A stretch of 37,714 nucleotides of DNA, taken from positions 1-37,714 of the forward strand of contig NZ_JACSQZ010000033.1 in assembly GCF_014836325.1 (NCBI RefSeq), in the 5' to 3' direction. A program made the position numbers and the translations under genes. The notes beneath the pieces are model-generated. The model ran no database searches. It saw nothing but the letters and a program-made list of their open reading frames with translations, and was not told where the DNA came from. Shown in pieces: positions 15,725-26,171 of this stretch; position 1 is the first letter of the stretch; each line of letters opens with the position of its first letter. This DNA comes from Clostridium gallinarum (GTDB taxonomy: Bacteria > Bacillota > Clostridia > Clostridiales > Clostridiaceae).

Positions 15725-17677
15725 TTATTTTTTTATTATTTTACTTTCATAAGGATTTAATCTAACTTCATTAAAGCTTTTAATATCTGATGTATGATTA
15801 ATAACAAAATAGTATTCTTCAGTATTAACCATTCTCTTAACAACTTCAACTCCACTTTCTGATTCTATACTTTCTATATTAGCTTCTTTAATAATCTTAC
15901 TCATCAATAAGTCCATAAGATTATTATCCACACCAGTTCCTATATAATAAGCTTCTCCCTTACCAAATTTATTTAAAGTTATAGCTGATAAATCATTATA
16001 AAATTCATCATTATACTTAAATAGACTTTCTGCTGTAGTAGTTTTTAACATATCTCTAAATACTGTTCCACTACCTTCTATTCCATTAAACTCATTCACA
16101 CCCTTAAGCTTAACAAATTGTCCTTCTTGAAGAGATTCTATTTCTTCAACAAACCCACCTATTAAGTCAGTATAAAAACTTGGATTAAATTGTCCTAAAG
16201 TTAGATTATTATAATAATCTTTAATAGCAGTTCTAAAAGTAAATACTACTTTACCGCCATTCTTAACAAATTCTCTAATTTTCTCTTGAACTTCATTTTT
16301 AAATACTATCATAGTTGGTATTAATAAAACTTTATACATACTAAAATCTACATATGATGGTATTACGTCAATATTTACATTTTTCTCATAAAAAGGTCTA
16401 TATAATCTATAAACTTCTTGCTTATAATCCATTAAGAAACTTTGTCTTTGAATTCTAAAGGATGCCATTGACTCATAATCATAAATTACTGCCACTTCTG
16501 ATTTTATTTCACTATTTATTACCTCTTCATTTTGTTTCATATCGTTAAAGAAGCTTTGAACTTCATAAAACTTTCTTCTTTTTTGGTTATCTTGATCTAT
16601 TATCCCATAACAATATTGTTCGGCGCCCTTAGTTGCCCCTCTATATCTAAAGTACATAAGTGAATTACATCCATGTGCCATAGCTTGATACGACCACATT
16701 TTAGCTTGATTTGGTCTTGGAAGATATCCAATTACATCATGCCCTTGTGCTCCCATTATAGCTTCTGTAATCCAAAAGTTTTGTCTTTTTGCACCTCTCA
16801 TAAAATCTAACCCACAAGCTATTTCATGAGGTGGTATAGGCTCTTTTTGCCCTCCCCATACAGGATAATTATTATATGCTACAACATCTATATGTTGTGC
16901 AACTTTCGAAAAATCAAAACTCTTATCAAAATATCCTCCAGAAAAATCATGAATTATAACAGATTTTTCTCCTAATATATCTTTTAAAAGATCAACTTGA
17001 AATTTAGCATAATTTTCTACACTTAAACTTCTAAATCTTTCCCATTCCATTCTTAAACTTGGATTATGTGTAGTAATTGTTTTTGCTGGAATTGGAATTT
17101 CATCAAACTCATTGTAAGTTTGTGACCAAAATATAGTTCCCCATGTTTCATTAAGCTTATTTATATCATTATTATAAACTTCCCTTAAGTATTTTCTAAA
17201 ACTTTCTTTACATTCATTACAAAAACATATATCACTACCTTCATGGCCAAACTCATTATCTATTTGCCATGCAACTATAGCTTCTTCATTTTTAAAATGA
17301 TTTGCAAGTTCTCTTATTATTTTTTCAGTATATTTATAATAAGTTTTACTATTAAAACAATATTGTCTTCTACCACCAAAAACTCTCTTAGTATTATCTT
17401 CAAACTCTCCTAATACATCTGGATGTTTTTTTGCAAGCCATGCCGGCATAGTTGCTGTAGGAGTTCCAAATATTACTTTTAGTCCTTTTTTCTTAGCTTC
17501 ATTTATAATATTATCAAAATAAGAAAAATCAAAAACCCCTTCTTCCCTCTCCATCATATGCCATGCAAATTCGCCAATTCTTATAACATTGCTTCCAAGT
17601 TCCACTATATTATTTAAATCTTCTTCTAACATTTCACTTTTCCAGTGCTCTGGATAATAATCAACACCTAAGTACAT
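15725..17677 (-). CDS. GH42 beta-galactosidase
   Basis: The 650-residue cytoplasmic enzyme (no signal peptide) is expected to hydrolyse beta-galactosides. The N-terminal barrel has the acid/base Glu in WQIDNEFG (E142) and the probable nucleophile in WITEAIMG (E305). Cysteines 107, 151, 153 and 156 match the zinc cluster of clan GH-A GH42 enzymes. A trimerisation (glutamine-amidotransferase-like) domain follows at about 390-590, then a short C-terminal beta domain. It lies 32 bp after the GPH symporter gene in the same direction, with a GGATGAGG ribosome binding site, so the two form one operon. The exact linkage preference (lactose, galacto-oligosaccharides or lacto-N-biose fragments) cannot be read from the sequence. 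Confidence 0.95.
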   Translation of the reverse strand: MYLGVDYYPEHWKSEMLEEDLNNIVELGSNVIRIGEFAWHMMEREEGVFDFSYFDNIINEAKKKGLKVIFGTPTATMPAWLAKKHPDVLGEFEDNTKRVFGGRRQYCFNSKTYYKYTEKIIRELANHFKNEEAIVAWQIDNEFGHEGSDICFCNECKESFRKYLREVYNNDINKLNETWGTIFWSQTYNEFDEIPIPAKTITTHNPSLRMEWERFRSLSVENYAKFQVDLLKDILGEKSVIIHDFSGGYFDKSFDFSKVAQHIDVVAYNNYPVWGGQKEPIPPHEIACGLDFMRGAKRQNFWITEAIMGAQGHDVIGYLPRPNQAKMWSYQAMAHGCNSLMYFRYRGATKGAEQYCYGIIDQDNQKRRKFYEVQSFFNDMKQNEEVINSEIKSEVAVIYDYESMASFRIQRQSFLMDYKQEVYRLYRPFYEKNVNIDVIPSYVDFSMYKVLLIPTMIVFKNEVQEKIREFVKNGGKVVFTFRTAIKDYYNNLTLGQFNPSFYTDLIGGFVEEIESLQEGQFVKLKGVNEFNGIEGSGTVFRDMLKTTTAESLFKYNDEFYNDLSAITLNKFGKGEAYYIGTGVDNNLMDLLMSKIIKEANIESIESESGVEVVKRMVNTEEYYFVINHTSDIKSFNEVRLNPYESKIIKK

Positions 17678-17709
17678 TCTACCTCATCCTTTTTTATAAA
17701 TTACTCTTA

Positions 17710-19092
17710 TTAGGCAGTCATATTTTCTCTTGCTCTAATATTATTTAATTCTTTAACTATATTTTCTTGATATTCACCATGTAACTTATATCCTTTAGAA
17801 TATATAACAAATCCTAATATTGTTATTATTGCAGGTATTACTACCATAAGCATTCTTAATCCTAATATTGTTCCTGCTGTTTGTGTTACATTTGGTACAT
17901 ATCCAACTATTGTTAAGCCCACTCCAATTAACCATCCTGATACAGCTGATGCCGTCTTAACTAATAATGTTTGGAATGAAGCTAATATACTTTCATTTCT
18001 TGATCCAAATCTTACTTCACCATAGTCTATAACATCTGCAAGCATAACAGTTGTAGCTCCTAATGTAAATCCTGATCCTAATTTAACTACTATTCCTGAT
18101 ACAGCCACAAGAATTGCATTTGCTGGAGCAATTATTCCTGCTAGTAATAGCATTATTAATCCTGCCGCTGGTAAATAACATGCTAGTCTAAATACACCTT
18201 TTTTACTCATATTCTTAGATAATATAGGGAAGAACATAAGTCCACCTATTTCTGCTAACGATGCAAAAGCTGTATAAACTGGATATAAGTTTTCATTACC
18301 TGTTACATATTTAAAGTAATAAATTGAAGCTCCACCTGATAATTGTGCAAATAAGTTATAAGCTAATACTACTCCTATAAATACCATAAGTTGATCATTT
18401 TCTTTTATAATTTTGAAAGCTTTTTTAATGCTTGTTTTATCTTCTTTTTTACTATTAGTAGTAGTAGTTTGAGAACTACTATCTTTAACATTAACAACTG
18501 TTATTATAGTTGTTATAACAAATACTATAGCTATTGCTAGTGCAAAAAATTCATATCCCTTAGTTTGATTTCCATTCCCTAATTTATTTACAATTGCTAG
18601 TCCAAAAGTTCCAACTATTAACCATGCAGAACTTGCAAATATTCTTGGTATAACTGACATTTGATCTCTTTCTTCTTTAGTCTTTGATAAAGAAGGTAAC
18701 ATTGACCAATAAGGTATATCCATTACTGTATAAGACATTCCCCATAAAATATACATTGCTGAATAATAAATATGTAATGCTGTTCCTTCTAATCCTGCAG
18801 GTTTCTTAAATAAAAACACTAATATAACTGCATTGATTATTGTTCCAATTAAAATCCATGGTCTAAATTTTCCCCATCTAGTTCTAGTGTTATCAACAAC
18901 CATTCCCATCATTGGATCATTAAGTGCATCCCATAATCTAGCTACTAAAAATAATCCTCCAACAAATGCTGGTGCTAATCCAATAGAATCTGTAAAATAA
19001 ATCATTAAATAACTAGATACTATTGCGTAACATAAATCCTTTCCTAATGCTCCAAGTCCAAAAGAATACTTTTCTTTAAACGATAGTCCCAT
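17710..19092 (-). CDS. GPH-family (MelB/LacS-type) sugar:cation symporter
   Basis: The 460-residue protein has about 12 membrane helices and the GPH family layout. It begins FKEKYSFGLGALGKDLCYAI and has LFLVARLWDALNDPMMGMVVDNTRTRWGKFRPWILIG at about 44-80, where the conserved Asp residues form the cation site and the RxRWGKxRP loop is diagnostic. Family members import melibiose, lactose, raffinose or other galactosides with Na+ or H+. There is no C-terminal IIA domain, unlike LacS. Between alpha- and beta-galactosidase genes, a galactoside is the likely substrate. The gene has its own promoter with two operator-like sites. Confidence 0.93.
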   Translation of the reverse strand: MGLSFKEKYSFGLGALGKDLCYAIVSSYLMIYFTDSIGLAPAFVGGLFLVARLWDALNDPMMGMVVDNTRTRWGKFRPWILIGTIINAVILVFLFKKPAGLEGTALHIYYSAMYILWGMSYTVMDIPYWSMLPSLSKTKEERDQMSVIPRIFASSAWLIVGTFGLAIVNKLGNGNQTKGYEFFALAIAIVFVITTIITVVNVKDSSSQTTTTNSKKEDKTSIKKAFKIIKENDQLMVFIGVVLAYNLFAQLSGGASIYYFKYVTGNENLYPVYTAFASLAEIGGLMFFPILSKNMSKKGVFRLACYLPAAGLIMLLLAGIIAPANAILVAVSGIVVKLGSGFTLGATTVMLADVIDYGEVRFGSRNESILASFQTLLVKTASAVSGWLIGVGLTIVGYVPNVTQTAGTILGLRMLMVVIPAIITILGFVIYSKGYKLHGEYQENIVKELNNIRARENMTA

Positions 19093-19134
19093 AAATATCT
19101 TCCTTCCGTTAATCCATATATTTTTTCATAAGTT

Positions 19135-19150
19135 TTGAAACTGTTTTCAA
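19135..19150. promoter_or_regulatory. Operator-like site O1 (LacI or CcpA type)
   Basis: TTGAAACTGTTTTCAA is a near-perfect palindrome about 14 bp downstream of the -10 of the GPH promoter. It differs from the catabolite-responsive element pattern TGNAANCGNTNNCA at one base, so CcpA is an alternative to the local LacI protein. Confidence 0.6.
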
Positions 19151-19163
19151 ACTTTCTACCTAT

Positions 19164-19192
19164 ATATTACCACTTTTGAAAACGTTATTCAA
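19164..19192 (-). promoter_or_regulatory. GPH-GH42 operon promoter with overlapping operator O2
   Basis: On the minus strand TTGAAT (19187-19192) and TAATAT (19164-19169) are 17 bp apart. The operator-like TTGAAAACGTTATTCAA (plus strand, 19176-19192) covers the -35 and spacer. Its AAACGTTAT core recurs upstream of the alpha-galactosidase gene. Binding there would block RNA polymerase. Confidence 0.7.
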
Positions 19193-19337
19193 GTATTTTA
19201 CTGTAAAATTTTATTTTATTTTACTAATATTTTTACTATAAATTTTTATTTTATTCCATTCAAAAGTTTTTTAGTAAATTTTACATAAACCCTAAAAATA
19301 TTGATATATTAACATTTATTATACTTTTCTAAAGAAT

Positions 19338-19380
19338 AAAAATAGGAAACACTCTCTATTTTACTAGAGAACATTTCCTA
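19338..19380 (-). terminator. Terminator of the alpha-galactosidase gene
   Basis: TAGGAAAnnnTCTCT and AGAGAnnnTTTCCTA arms (19343-19380) are separated by an internal loop and an 8-nt apical loop, followed on the minus strand by ATTTTTATTC. Confidence 0.75.
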
Positions 19381-19405
19381 CTTATATTTTTCTTTTAAGT
19401 TAATA

Positions 19406-21490
19406 TTATCTTACTATTTTATTTATTTTTATTATTCTACTATCATAATCTCCAAATAATTTAAAATCTATACCATGATTCATTAAATATTTACCTGATT
19501 TAATTATTTGTTTTTCTTCAAGTTTTAGAATATAATTACTATCTTCCTCAAGTCCTCTAAGTCTTATAGTTACACCTCTATGTCCAATTTCACTTTGAGG
19601 TAAGAATACAAATAACAGAGACTCATCTTCTTTATTATATTGATATATGCTATATCTATTTTTAGATGAATTTTCTAATCTATAAAAATCTCCTTCTTGG
19701 ATTATATGTCTTATTTGTTTATATTCATTTATTAATTCCTTAGATAAATTAATATCTTCATCTGTAAATTTTAATATGTTACAACCAATTCCTAAAGTTC
19801 CCATCATAGCACTGTGATATCTAAATTTCATCGGTATTACTCTTCTTGATAGGAAGTTTGGACAATCAGTTACCCAAGCTCTCATGGCTTTTATTGGATA
19901 TATATATGAATAACTATCTTGTATAGCTAATCTATCATATGCATCTGTATTATCGCTTGTCCAAAAATCATCAAATATACCTAAAATACCATAATCTATT
20001 CTTCCACCACCTGATGCACAAGCTTCAAAAAGTACATTTGGATGCTTAATTTTAAGTTCCTTTACAATATCATAAATAGCTTCTATATGTTTATACCAAA
20101 TATCTTTTTTTACTGAAGATTGTGATATTGGTCTATTAGCATCCCATTTTATATAATCAATATCGTATGTTGTTAACAATTCATCTAACATATTATATAT
20201 AAATTCTTTAACTTCTTTTTTTGTTACATCTAATACATATTGTCCTCTAGATGTATCACTTTCTCTTGTATCAAAATGATATATCCAATCTGGATTCTTT
20301 TTATATAACTCAGCTTTTGGATTTACCATTTCAGGCTCTACCCAAATTCCAAACATCATTCCCATCTCTTTGACTTCTTTTATAAGTGGATTTAACCCTT
20401 CTGGGAACTTCTCTTTGTTTACATACCAATCTCCAAGACCATTATCTATTCCGTGTCTTTCTCCAAACCAACCATCATCTACAACAAAAAGTTCTGCTCC
20501 AATTTCTTTTGCTTTTCTAGCAAGTTTTATTTGTTCATCACAGCTTACTTTAAATTCTGTTGCTTCCCAAGAATTATATAAAACTGGTCTTAATCCTTTT
20601 CTTAATACATTATCCTTTGCAAATTTATGAAGATTATGAGTCATTGTTTCAAAACCACCATTAGTATATCCACTTAAAATTGATGGAGCTACAAATTCCT
20701 CTCCAGGCTCAAGATTTAATTTAAAGTCATGAGAATTTATTCCAAGTTGCACTAAAGTTTCTCCATATTGTGTTTGCTCAATTACTCCACTAAAATTTCC
20801 ACTTAATTTCAGTGCTCCAAAAAATACCTCTCCACTTGTTTCTGTTGCATCCCTATCTAATATAAAATATGGATTATGATTATGGGTTGATATTCCTCTT
20901 CTATTTTCTATTACTATCTTTCCATAATTAACTTTTTGAACAAATCTTTGCTGTTCAGCTCCCCAATGTCCATGAACATTTGAAAAATTCAAATCTTCAT
21001 ATGGTATATGAAACTGTCCACTATGTATTTTCTCAATCTCAATAATATCATTAGACATATTTTTCAAACTTACATATCTTTCAATTAAATCATATTCTTC
21101 ATATATTTTATAGTGAAGATTTATATAAAAGTCATAATTGTCATCTTTCAATTTTATTATTAATTCTTCTATCTTCTTTTCTTTTATAATTTCATAATCT
21201 TGATATTTATAAACTATTTCTCTAGTTTTATCACTAAAGGTAGCCTTTAAGCAATGCTCTTTATATCTTAAACTTCCATACACAGGAAATTCTTCCTTGG
21301 TTATTTCAAATACAGGATCATTTGTAGAAACCTCAGTTAAAATTGGCATTTCAAAATCTTCAATAGATTCTATTTTACTTCCCCAATATAAATGTCTTAC
21401 TAATCCTAAATTATCAATTCCAAAAGCATAACTATTATTTTTGCTTTGTAATAAAAAAATCTTTTTATCTTTATTTACTATGATACTCAT
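19406..21490 (-). CDS. GH36 alpha-galactosidase
   Basis: The 694-residue cytoplasmic enzyme hydrolyses terminal alpha-1,6-galactose (melibiose, raffinose family or host alpha-galactosides). An N-terminal beta-sandwich (to about 290) precedes the TIM barrel. The nucleophile is D450 in YIKWDANRP and the acid/base is D512 in WTSDNTDA. The substrate-loop motif CASGGGRID is at 491-499, and FVVDDGWFG (335-343) and GIWVEPEMVNP (381-391) are family signatures. No signal peptide is present. It is preceded by an operator-like site and followed by its own terminator, so it is a separate transcript from the GPH-GH42 operon but in the same cluster and direction. Confidence 0.96.
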   Translation of the reverse strand: MSIIVNKDKKIFLLQSKNNSYAFGIDNLGLVRHLYWGSKIESIEDFEMPILTEVSTNDPVFEITKEEFPVYGSLRYKEHCLKATFSDKTREIVYKYQDYEIIKEKKIEELIIKLKDDNYDFYINLHYKIYEEYDLIERYVSLKNMSNDIIEIEKIHSGQFHIPYEDLNFSNVHGHWGAEQQRFVQKVNYGKIVIENRRGISTHNHNPYFILDRDATETSGEVFFGALKLSGNFSGVIEQTQYGETLVQLGINSHDFKLNLEPGEEFVAPSILSGYTNGGFETMTHNLHKFAKDNVLRKGLRPVLYNSWEATEFKVSCDEQIKLARKAKEIGAELFVVDDGWFGERHGIDNGLGDWYVNKEKFPEGLNPLIKEVKEMGMMFGIWVEPEMVNPKAELYKKNPDWIYHFDTRESDTSRGQYVLDVTKKEVKEFIYNMLDELLTTYDIDYIKWDANRPISQSSVKKDIWYKHIEAIYDIVKELKIKHPNVLFEACASGGGRIDYGILGIFDDFWTSDNTDAYDRLAIQDSYSYIYPIKAMRAWVTDCPNFLSRRVIPMKFRYHSAMMGTLGIGCNILKFTDEDINLSKELINEYKQIRHIIQEGDFYRLENSSKNRYSIYQYNKEDESLLFVFLPQSEIGHRGVTIRLRGLEEDSNYILKLEEKQIIKSGKYLMNHGIDFKLFGDYDSRIIKINKIVR

Positions 21491-21512
21491 ATACCCACAT
21501 CCTTAATTATTT

Positions 21513-21528
21513 TAGATAACGTTTACTA
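21513..21528. promoter_or_regulatory. LacI-type operator upstream of the alpha-galactosidase gene
   Basis: TAGATAACGTTTACTA (minus strand TAGTAAACGTTATCTA) is a partial palindrome centred on ACGT. The 9-base core AAACGTTAT is shared with O2 of the GPH promoter, which supports one regulator for both units. Confidence 0.6.
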
Positions 21529-21540
21529 AAACAATTATAT

Positions 21541-21582
21541 AATTATTTTAGTAAAAAATCAAATAATTTTACTAAAATAATT
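21541..21582. terminator. Long AT-rich inverted repeat after the lacI-type gene
   Basis: AATTATTTTAGTAAAA (21541-21556) and its exact complement (21567-21582) form a 16-bp stem with a 10-nt loop, 5 bp after the regulator stop. It contains almost no G/C and has no clean T-run, so termination is uncertain. The TTTTAGTAAA half-sequence also occurs in the adjacent operator, so a protein-binding role is possible. Confidence 0.5.
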
Positions 21583-21587
21583 TCATT

Positions 21588-22610
<1,023 letters not shown>

Positions 22611-22849
22611 TCATTAATATTTTTTAAACTAATACTTAAACTCTACTTATATTATAAATACTAATAAACTACTATTAATTTAAATAAAAGTAAACCTTTT
22701 ACTTATTATATATCTTATAATTCATATTTTCAAATTAATATATTATTTAAAACTTTTTATGATTATTTTATTAATTCAAAGTAATATATACGGTTAAAAT
22801 TTATAATAAAAAAGAGAAAAACATTATATAATTTCATATAAATAGAAAA

Positions 22850-22918
22850 AGCGTTAAAGTATCATATCTAGGTTCCGCCTTACAGCTCCAAGTCACCTTG
22901 TTATGATATTTTAACACT
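22850..22918 (+). repeat. Palindromic intergenic element, copy C
   Basis: The arms AGCGTTAAAGTATCATA (22850-22866) and TATGATATTTTAACACT (22902-22918) pair except for one mismatch and one G-T pair. The loop holds GGTTCCGCC, then CAGCTCCAAGTCACCTTG, the conserved core in plus orientation with a degenerate first half. It lies 26 bp beyond the stop of the VWA gene, so it may also serve as that operon's terminator. The rest of 22602-22849 shows no gene. Confidence 0.75.
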
Positions 22919-22943
22919 TTAAAAACAATATATTGAAAACACA

Positions 22944-24287
22944 CTAAAAATATCTTCCATGCTCTCTTTGATATTCTTTAATCATCTCTAATCCAGCTGT
23001 TCCACCTTCACCTTTTTCAGCCTTTGTTGTAATTTTTTTTATTTCCCCATAAGGCTTTTCTAATGATAAATCCTCATCACCTGTTAATACCCATATAGTA
23101 TTATTTTTAAAAGGCTTAACTTCTAACTCCTTCTCTCCTACACCATCTGTAAAATATATAAGAACTGAATTTCTTAACTTTCGCTCTTTTATATATCTAA
23201 AAACTGGAGAAAATTTTGTTGATCCAACCTTTGCATATCTTTTTTTAATATCATTTTTAGATTTTATTTCATATACTCTTCTTACTTCATTATCACATTC
23301 AATGACGGTTATTTTATTAGTTCTTGTTCTTGTAATTTCTAAAACTTCTATTAAAATCTTATTAAATTCATTATCACTCATTGAAGCACTTATATCTATA
23401 GCTACTATAACTTCTGGAACATTGTTAGGCAATGTTCCTCTTAAATCTAGTCTTTCTGGCTGTCTTCTATTTCTTCTCATAATAGTCTTTTTTTCTCCAG
23501 CTCTAAGAGAAGGTATAACCTTTTTCAATGCATCTTGCCATGATATTTCAGCTTTTTCTGAATAAGCCTTTATTATTCCTTCTATATCCTTTGGTGCTTT
23601 ACCATTATATGCACTTATAGCTGTTTTTTTAGTTATATCTTTAATAGAATCCTGATTTAATGTACTTTCTTCCCAAACATCATGAGCTTTAGAAATATCT
23701 ATAAGTTCTCCAACCTCGTCATTTTTTTCATCTTTCATACTCTCAGATATTTTGGATTTAATAGCTTTTTCTATTATTTCTGCATAAACCTCAACAGGTT
23801 TATCCTCCTTTAAGTCCACACCATATTCCCTATTTACACGTTCTAGTTTATAACTATCCATTGGAAGATTTTTTATAAATTGGTTTATGGATATATCAAG
23901 AGCTAAATTAACTGCTATTGTTGTATATTTATTTTTTAATATTCTCTCCCTTTCATGATGTCCATACATAATATGATAAATTTCATGTTTAAATAAAGCT
24001 TGCATTTCCCTTTTATCATATGTTAAAAACATCATTGGATTAAAATACATCTTAAATCCCTGCATTTTAGGCACAGTAGCTAGTGGCCAAGAGATATTAA
24101 ACCTAATATCTCTTTCTATTCTTACTAAGAATTGTCCAAAAAAACTATCCTCTCTATCAAGCATATCTATAATAATATTTTCTACGAAAGAAAAAAATTC
24201 TCTTTCAAAATTACTATTAATATTTCCATTTTCATTTATATCTATTGCTTGCTTTAATAGACTATCTCTTTTTTCTTCAAATACCAT
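22944..24287 (-). CDS. DUF2201-type putative metallopeptidase fused to a VWA-like domain
   Basis: The 447-residue protein has an N-terminal zinc-peptidase-like domain with HEIYH at 101-105, then H110 and the conserved-looking LALDISINQF (D131), in the DUF2201 style. A linker of about 100 charged residues follows. From about 290 there is a von Willebrand A-like domain with a MIDAS-type DISAS (D298, S300, S302) and a later FTDGVGE. The pair of domains typically partners a MoxR-type AAA+ ATPase, and that gene is immediately upstream with an 11-bp gap. Substrates are unknown and peptidase activity is not shown for the family. The ribosome binding site is AAGGTGA. The protein is probably cytoplasmic. 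Confidence 0.88.
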   Translation of the reverse strand: MVFEEKRDSLLKQAIDINENGNINSNFEREFFSFVENIIIDMLDREDSFFGQFLVRIERDIRFNISWPLATVPKMQGFKMYFNPMMFLTYDKREMQALFKHEIYHIMYGHHERERILKNKYTTIAVNLALDISINQFIKNLPMDSYKLERVNREYGVDLKEDKPVEVYAEIIEKAIKSKISESMKDEKNDEVGELIDISKAHDVWEESTLNQDSIKDITKKTAISAYNGKAPKDIEGIIKAYSEKAEISWQDALKKVIPSLRAGEKKTIMRRNRRQPERLDLRGTLPNNVPEVIVAIDISASMSDNEFNKILIEVLEITRTRTNKITVIECDNEVRRVYEIKSKNDIKKRYAKVGSTKFSPVFRYIKERKLRNSVLIYFTDGVGEKELEVKPFKNNTIWVLTGDEDLSLEKPYGEIKKITTKAEKGEGGTAGLEMIKEYQREHGRYF

Positions 24288-24298
24288 AATAATTCACC

Positions 24299-25384
24299 TT
24301 ATTCATAAATACTGAAAAAAGCATCTAAGAATGTATCTTCATTTAATAAATCTATATAAGCCTCTTGACTTATATCATTCTTAATTTCTTTCATAATTCC
24401 AAGTCTTAAATCTTTTGGATAGCATGTTAATAAATCTGAAAATATTTTTCTATTTATTTCATTATTATTTTCATTTAAATATCTTAGAGAATTTTTAGCT
24501 AAAATATACAATCTTGAGTGGCTTTCATCTCTTATTTCATCCTTAACTTCTATAGGTAATATTACATAAGAGAATAAATCTTCTGGCTTAATTAAAGGAT
24601 TTTTTATATTCTTTATATAATTAACAAAATCAGTTGCAATACTTACACCTAAGTTTCCCTTAACTACATTATAGAATATATCTAGTGAATAAATTTCCTT
24701 TCTTTCTAAGTATACATTATATGCTTTTGCTACTCTCTCCCAACTTCTTGGTGTTGCCTTAATTGATTCATTTGAATTAGGCACATTTAAATATTCTGGG
24801 AAATTAGATAAAAATTCAATTATATTTTCATGCACATTTACCTCACTGCTCATTGCCCATTTTATCCATTCCTTAATATCTGTACTTAGTTCAATCCAAA
24901 CAAATCTATCTTCTTGAGCTCTATCCATATCAACAACTTGATAATCACTATCTTCAAAACCATCATACTTATTAGATGGATTCATAGCTGCTACTATCTT
25001 TACATTATCATATAATCTATATCCATTTATTTCTCTATTTAAAATTAAATTCATCAGTTCTTGTTGCACAGCATGTTCACATCTATTAAGTTCATCTATA
25101 AATAGTAATACGCCATTATACTTATTATCGCCTATTGCTTCTTGAATTTCTTTAAGTTTATAATGAGTTGCATATTTTGTCCTTCCATTTTCTACTATTG
25201 GAAGTCCTCCTATTTCCCCCTCTTTTAAAAGGTTCGCATCTATATTAACTAAATAATAATTATCTTTAACACATATTTTTTTTACTAAGGAAGTTTTACC
25301 AATACCGGCTTCACCTATTATTAAAGGTACATTACCTGATTCTAAAACTAACTCTACAGTACTTATCGCTTCTGAAAACTTCAT
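24299..25384 (-). CDS. MoxR-like AAA+ ATPase (AAA_5 type)
   Basis: I set the start at ATG 25384 (361 residues), which has AGAGGTGAG just before it. A longer frame to 25420 would overlap the upstream gene. Walker A is GEAGIGKT (24-31), Walker B is LLFIDELNR, and the sensor region includes KIVAAMNPSNKYDG with a sensor Asn. MoxR-type ATPases act as chaperone-like remodelers with VWA-domain partners (as RavA-ViaA do). It sits between the helical-repeat gene (13-bp gap) and the DUF2201/VWA gene (11-bp gap), so the three are almost certainly one operon. The cellular target is unknown. Confidence 0.92.
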   Translation of the reverse strand: MKFSEAISTVELVLESGNVPLIIGEAGIGKTSLVKKICVKDNYYLVNIDANLLKEGEIGGLPIVENGRTKYATHYKLKEIQEAIGDNKYNGVLLFIDELNRCEHAVQQELMNLILNREINGYRLYDNVKIVAAMNPSNKYDGFEDSDYQVVDMDRAQEDRFVWIELSTDIKEWIKWAMSSEVNVHENIIEFLSNFPEYLNVPNSNESIKATPRSWERVAKAYNVYLERKEIYSLDIFYNVVKGNLGVSIATDFVNYIKNIKNPLIKPEDLFSYVILPIEVKDEIRDESHSRLYILAKNSLRYLNENNNEINRKIFSDLLTCYPKDLRLGIMKEIKNDISQEAYIDLLNEDTFLDAFFSIYE

Positions 25385-25397
25385 CTTCTCACCTCTT

Positions 25398-26171
25398 TTA
25401 TCTTGAAAGTTTATAATCAACTAATAACATCTTAGCCTTTTTACTTCCATACGCTCTTATAAAATTAATTTTATCCATTTCTAGTATTTCAAGTTCTAAG
25501 AAATCTTTTATATACTTTTCATCAATTTCTTCTTCTTTTACTTTGTCAATAACTACATCAACAACAAAATCTACATCTATAGAATCATATACATATTTAA
25601 CAATCTTTATATTTTCACTTATTAAAATTTTCAATTCATCAAGATCAAAATTTATATAATTAATAGCTTCTTCGTTTCCTCTTATAGCTTCTTTTCTAGC
25701 TTCTAAACTAGGATTATTTATAAACTTTATTGCTGCCCAATACTTTTTTATAGCTGCAAGCTGAACTTCCTCTGAAGGATTTTTTATATATTTTATAGAA
25801 TCATAATCTTTATTAACTGCATTTAATTGCATTTCTTCAGTAGGATTTTCAATAAATTGAACTGCCCATCCCTTTGCCTTTACAGCCTCTAGCTTAACTC
25901 TCTCACTAGGATTATTAATATACTTTAATGAATTCCAAAGTAATTTTACAGCTAAAATAGCATTTTCTTCATCAATATTATCCATATATTCCACAGATAA
26001 AGGATTATTTTTAATTGCTGCTTCCTTTATTTCTTTACTAGGATTTTTTACATATCTTATAGCTAATCCATTTCTTCTAACAGCCTCTAAACTTAATTCC
26101 TCACTTTGATCACTTATATATCTTATATACAAAGGATTATCATATATCTTTTTTAAATCATTATTATCCAT
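25398..26171 (-). CDS. Helical-repeat protein (about seven 22-residue repeats), unknown function
   Basis: The 257-residue protein consists, from about residue 10 to 180, of tandem repeats of about 22 residues with pattern AIKYIxNPSEEVxLxAVKxx. Examples are LAIRYVKNPSKEIKEAAIK, SLKYINNPSERVKLEAVK and SIKYIKNPSEEVQLAAIKK. Such helix-turn-helix repeats resemble DUF4116-type repeats and would form a solenoid suited to protein binding. The last 75 residues are non-repetitive and acidic-helical. It is the first gene of the operon with the MoxR-like ATPase and the DUF2201/VWA protein, so it may be a substrate adaptor for that machine; this is inference. The ribosome binding site is AAAGGAAC. Confidence 0.8.
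   Translation of the reverse strand: MDNNDLKKIYDNPLYIRYISDQSEELSLEAVRRNGLAIRYVKNPSKEIKEAAIKNNPLSVEYMDNIDEENAILAVKLLWNSLKYINNPSERVKLEAVKAKGWAVQFIENPTEEMQLNAVNKDYDSIKYIKNPSEEVQLAAIKKYWAAIKFINNPSLEARKEAIRGNEEAINYINFDLDELKILISENIKIVKYVYDSIDVDFVVDVVIDKVKEEEIDEKYIKDFLELEILEMDKINFIRAYGSKKAKMLLVDYKLSR

Noticed and set aside
21541..21582. Inverted repeat as a further copy of the palindromic family
   Set aside because: It has no GCTCCAAGTC core and its arms are unrelated. It is treated as a regulator-linked inverted repeat or terminator.
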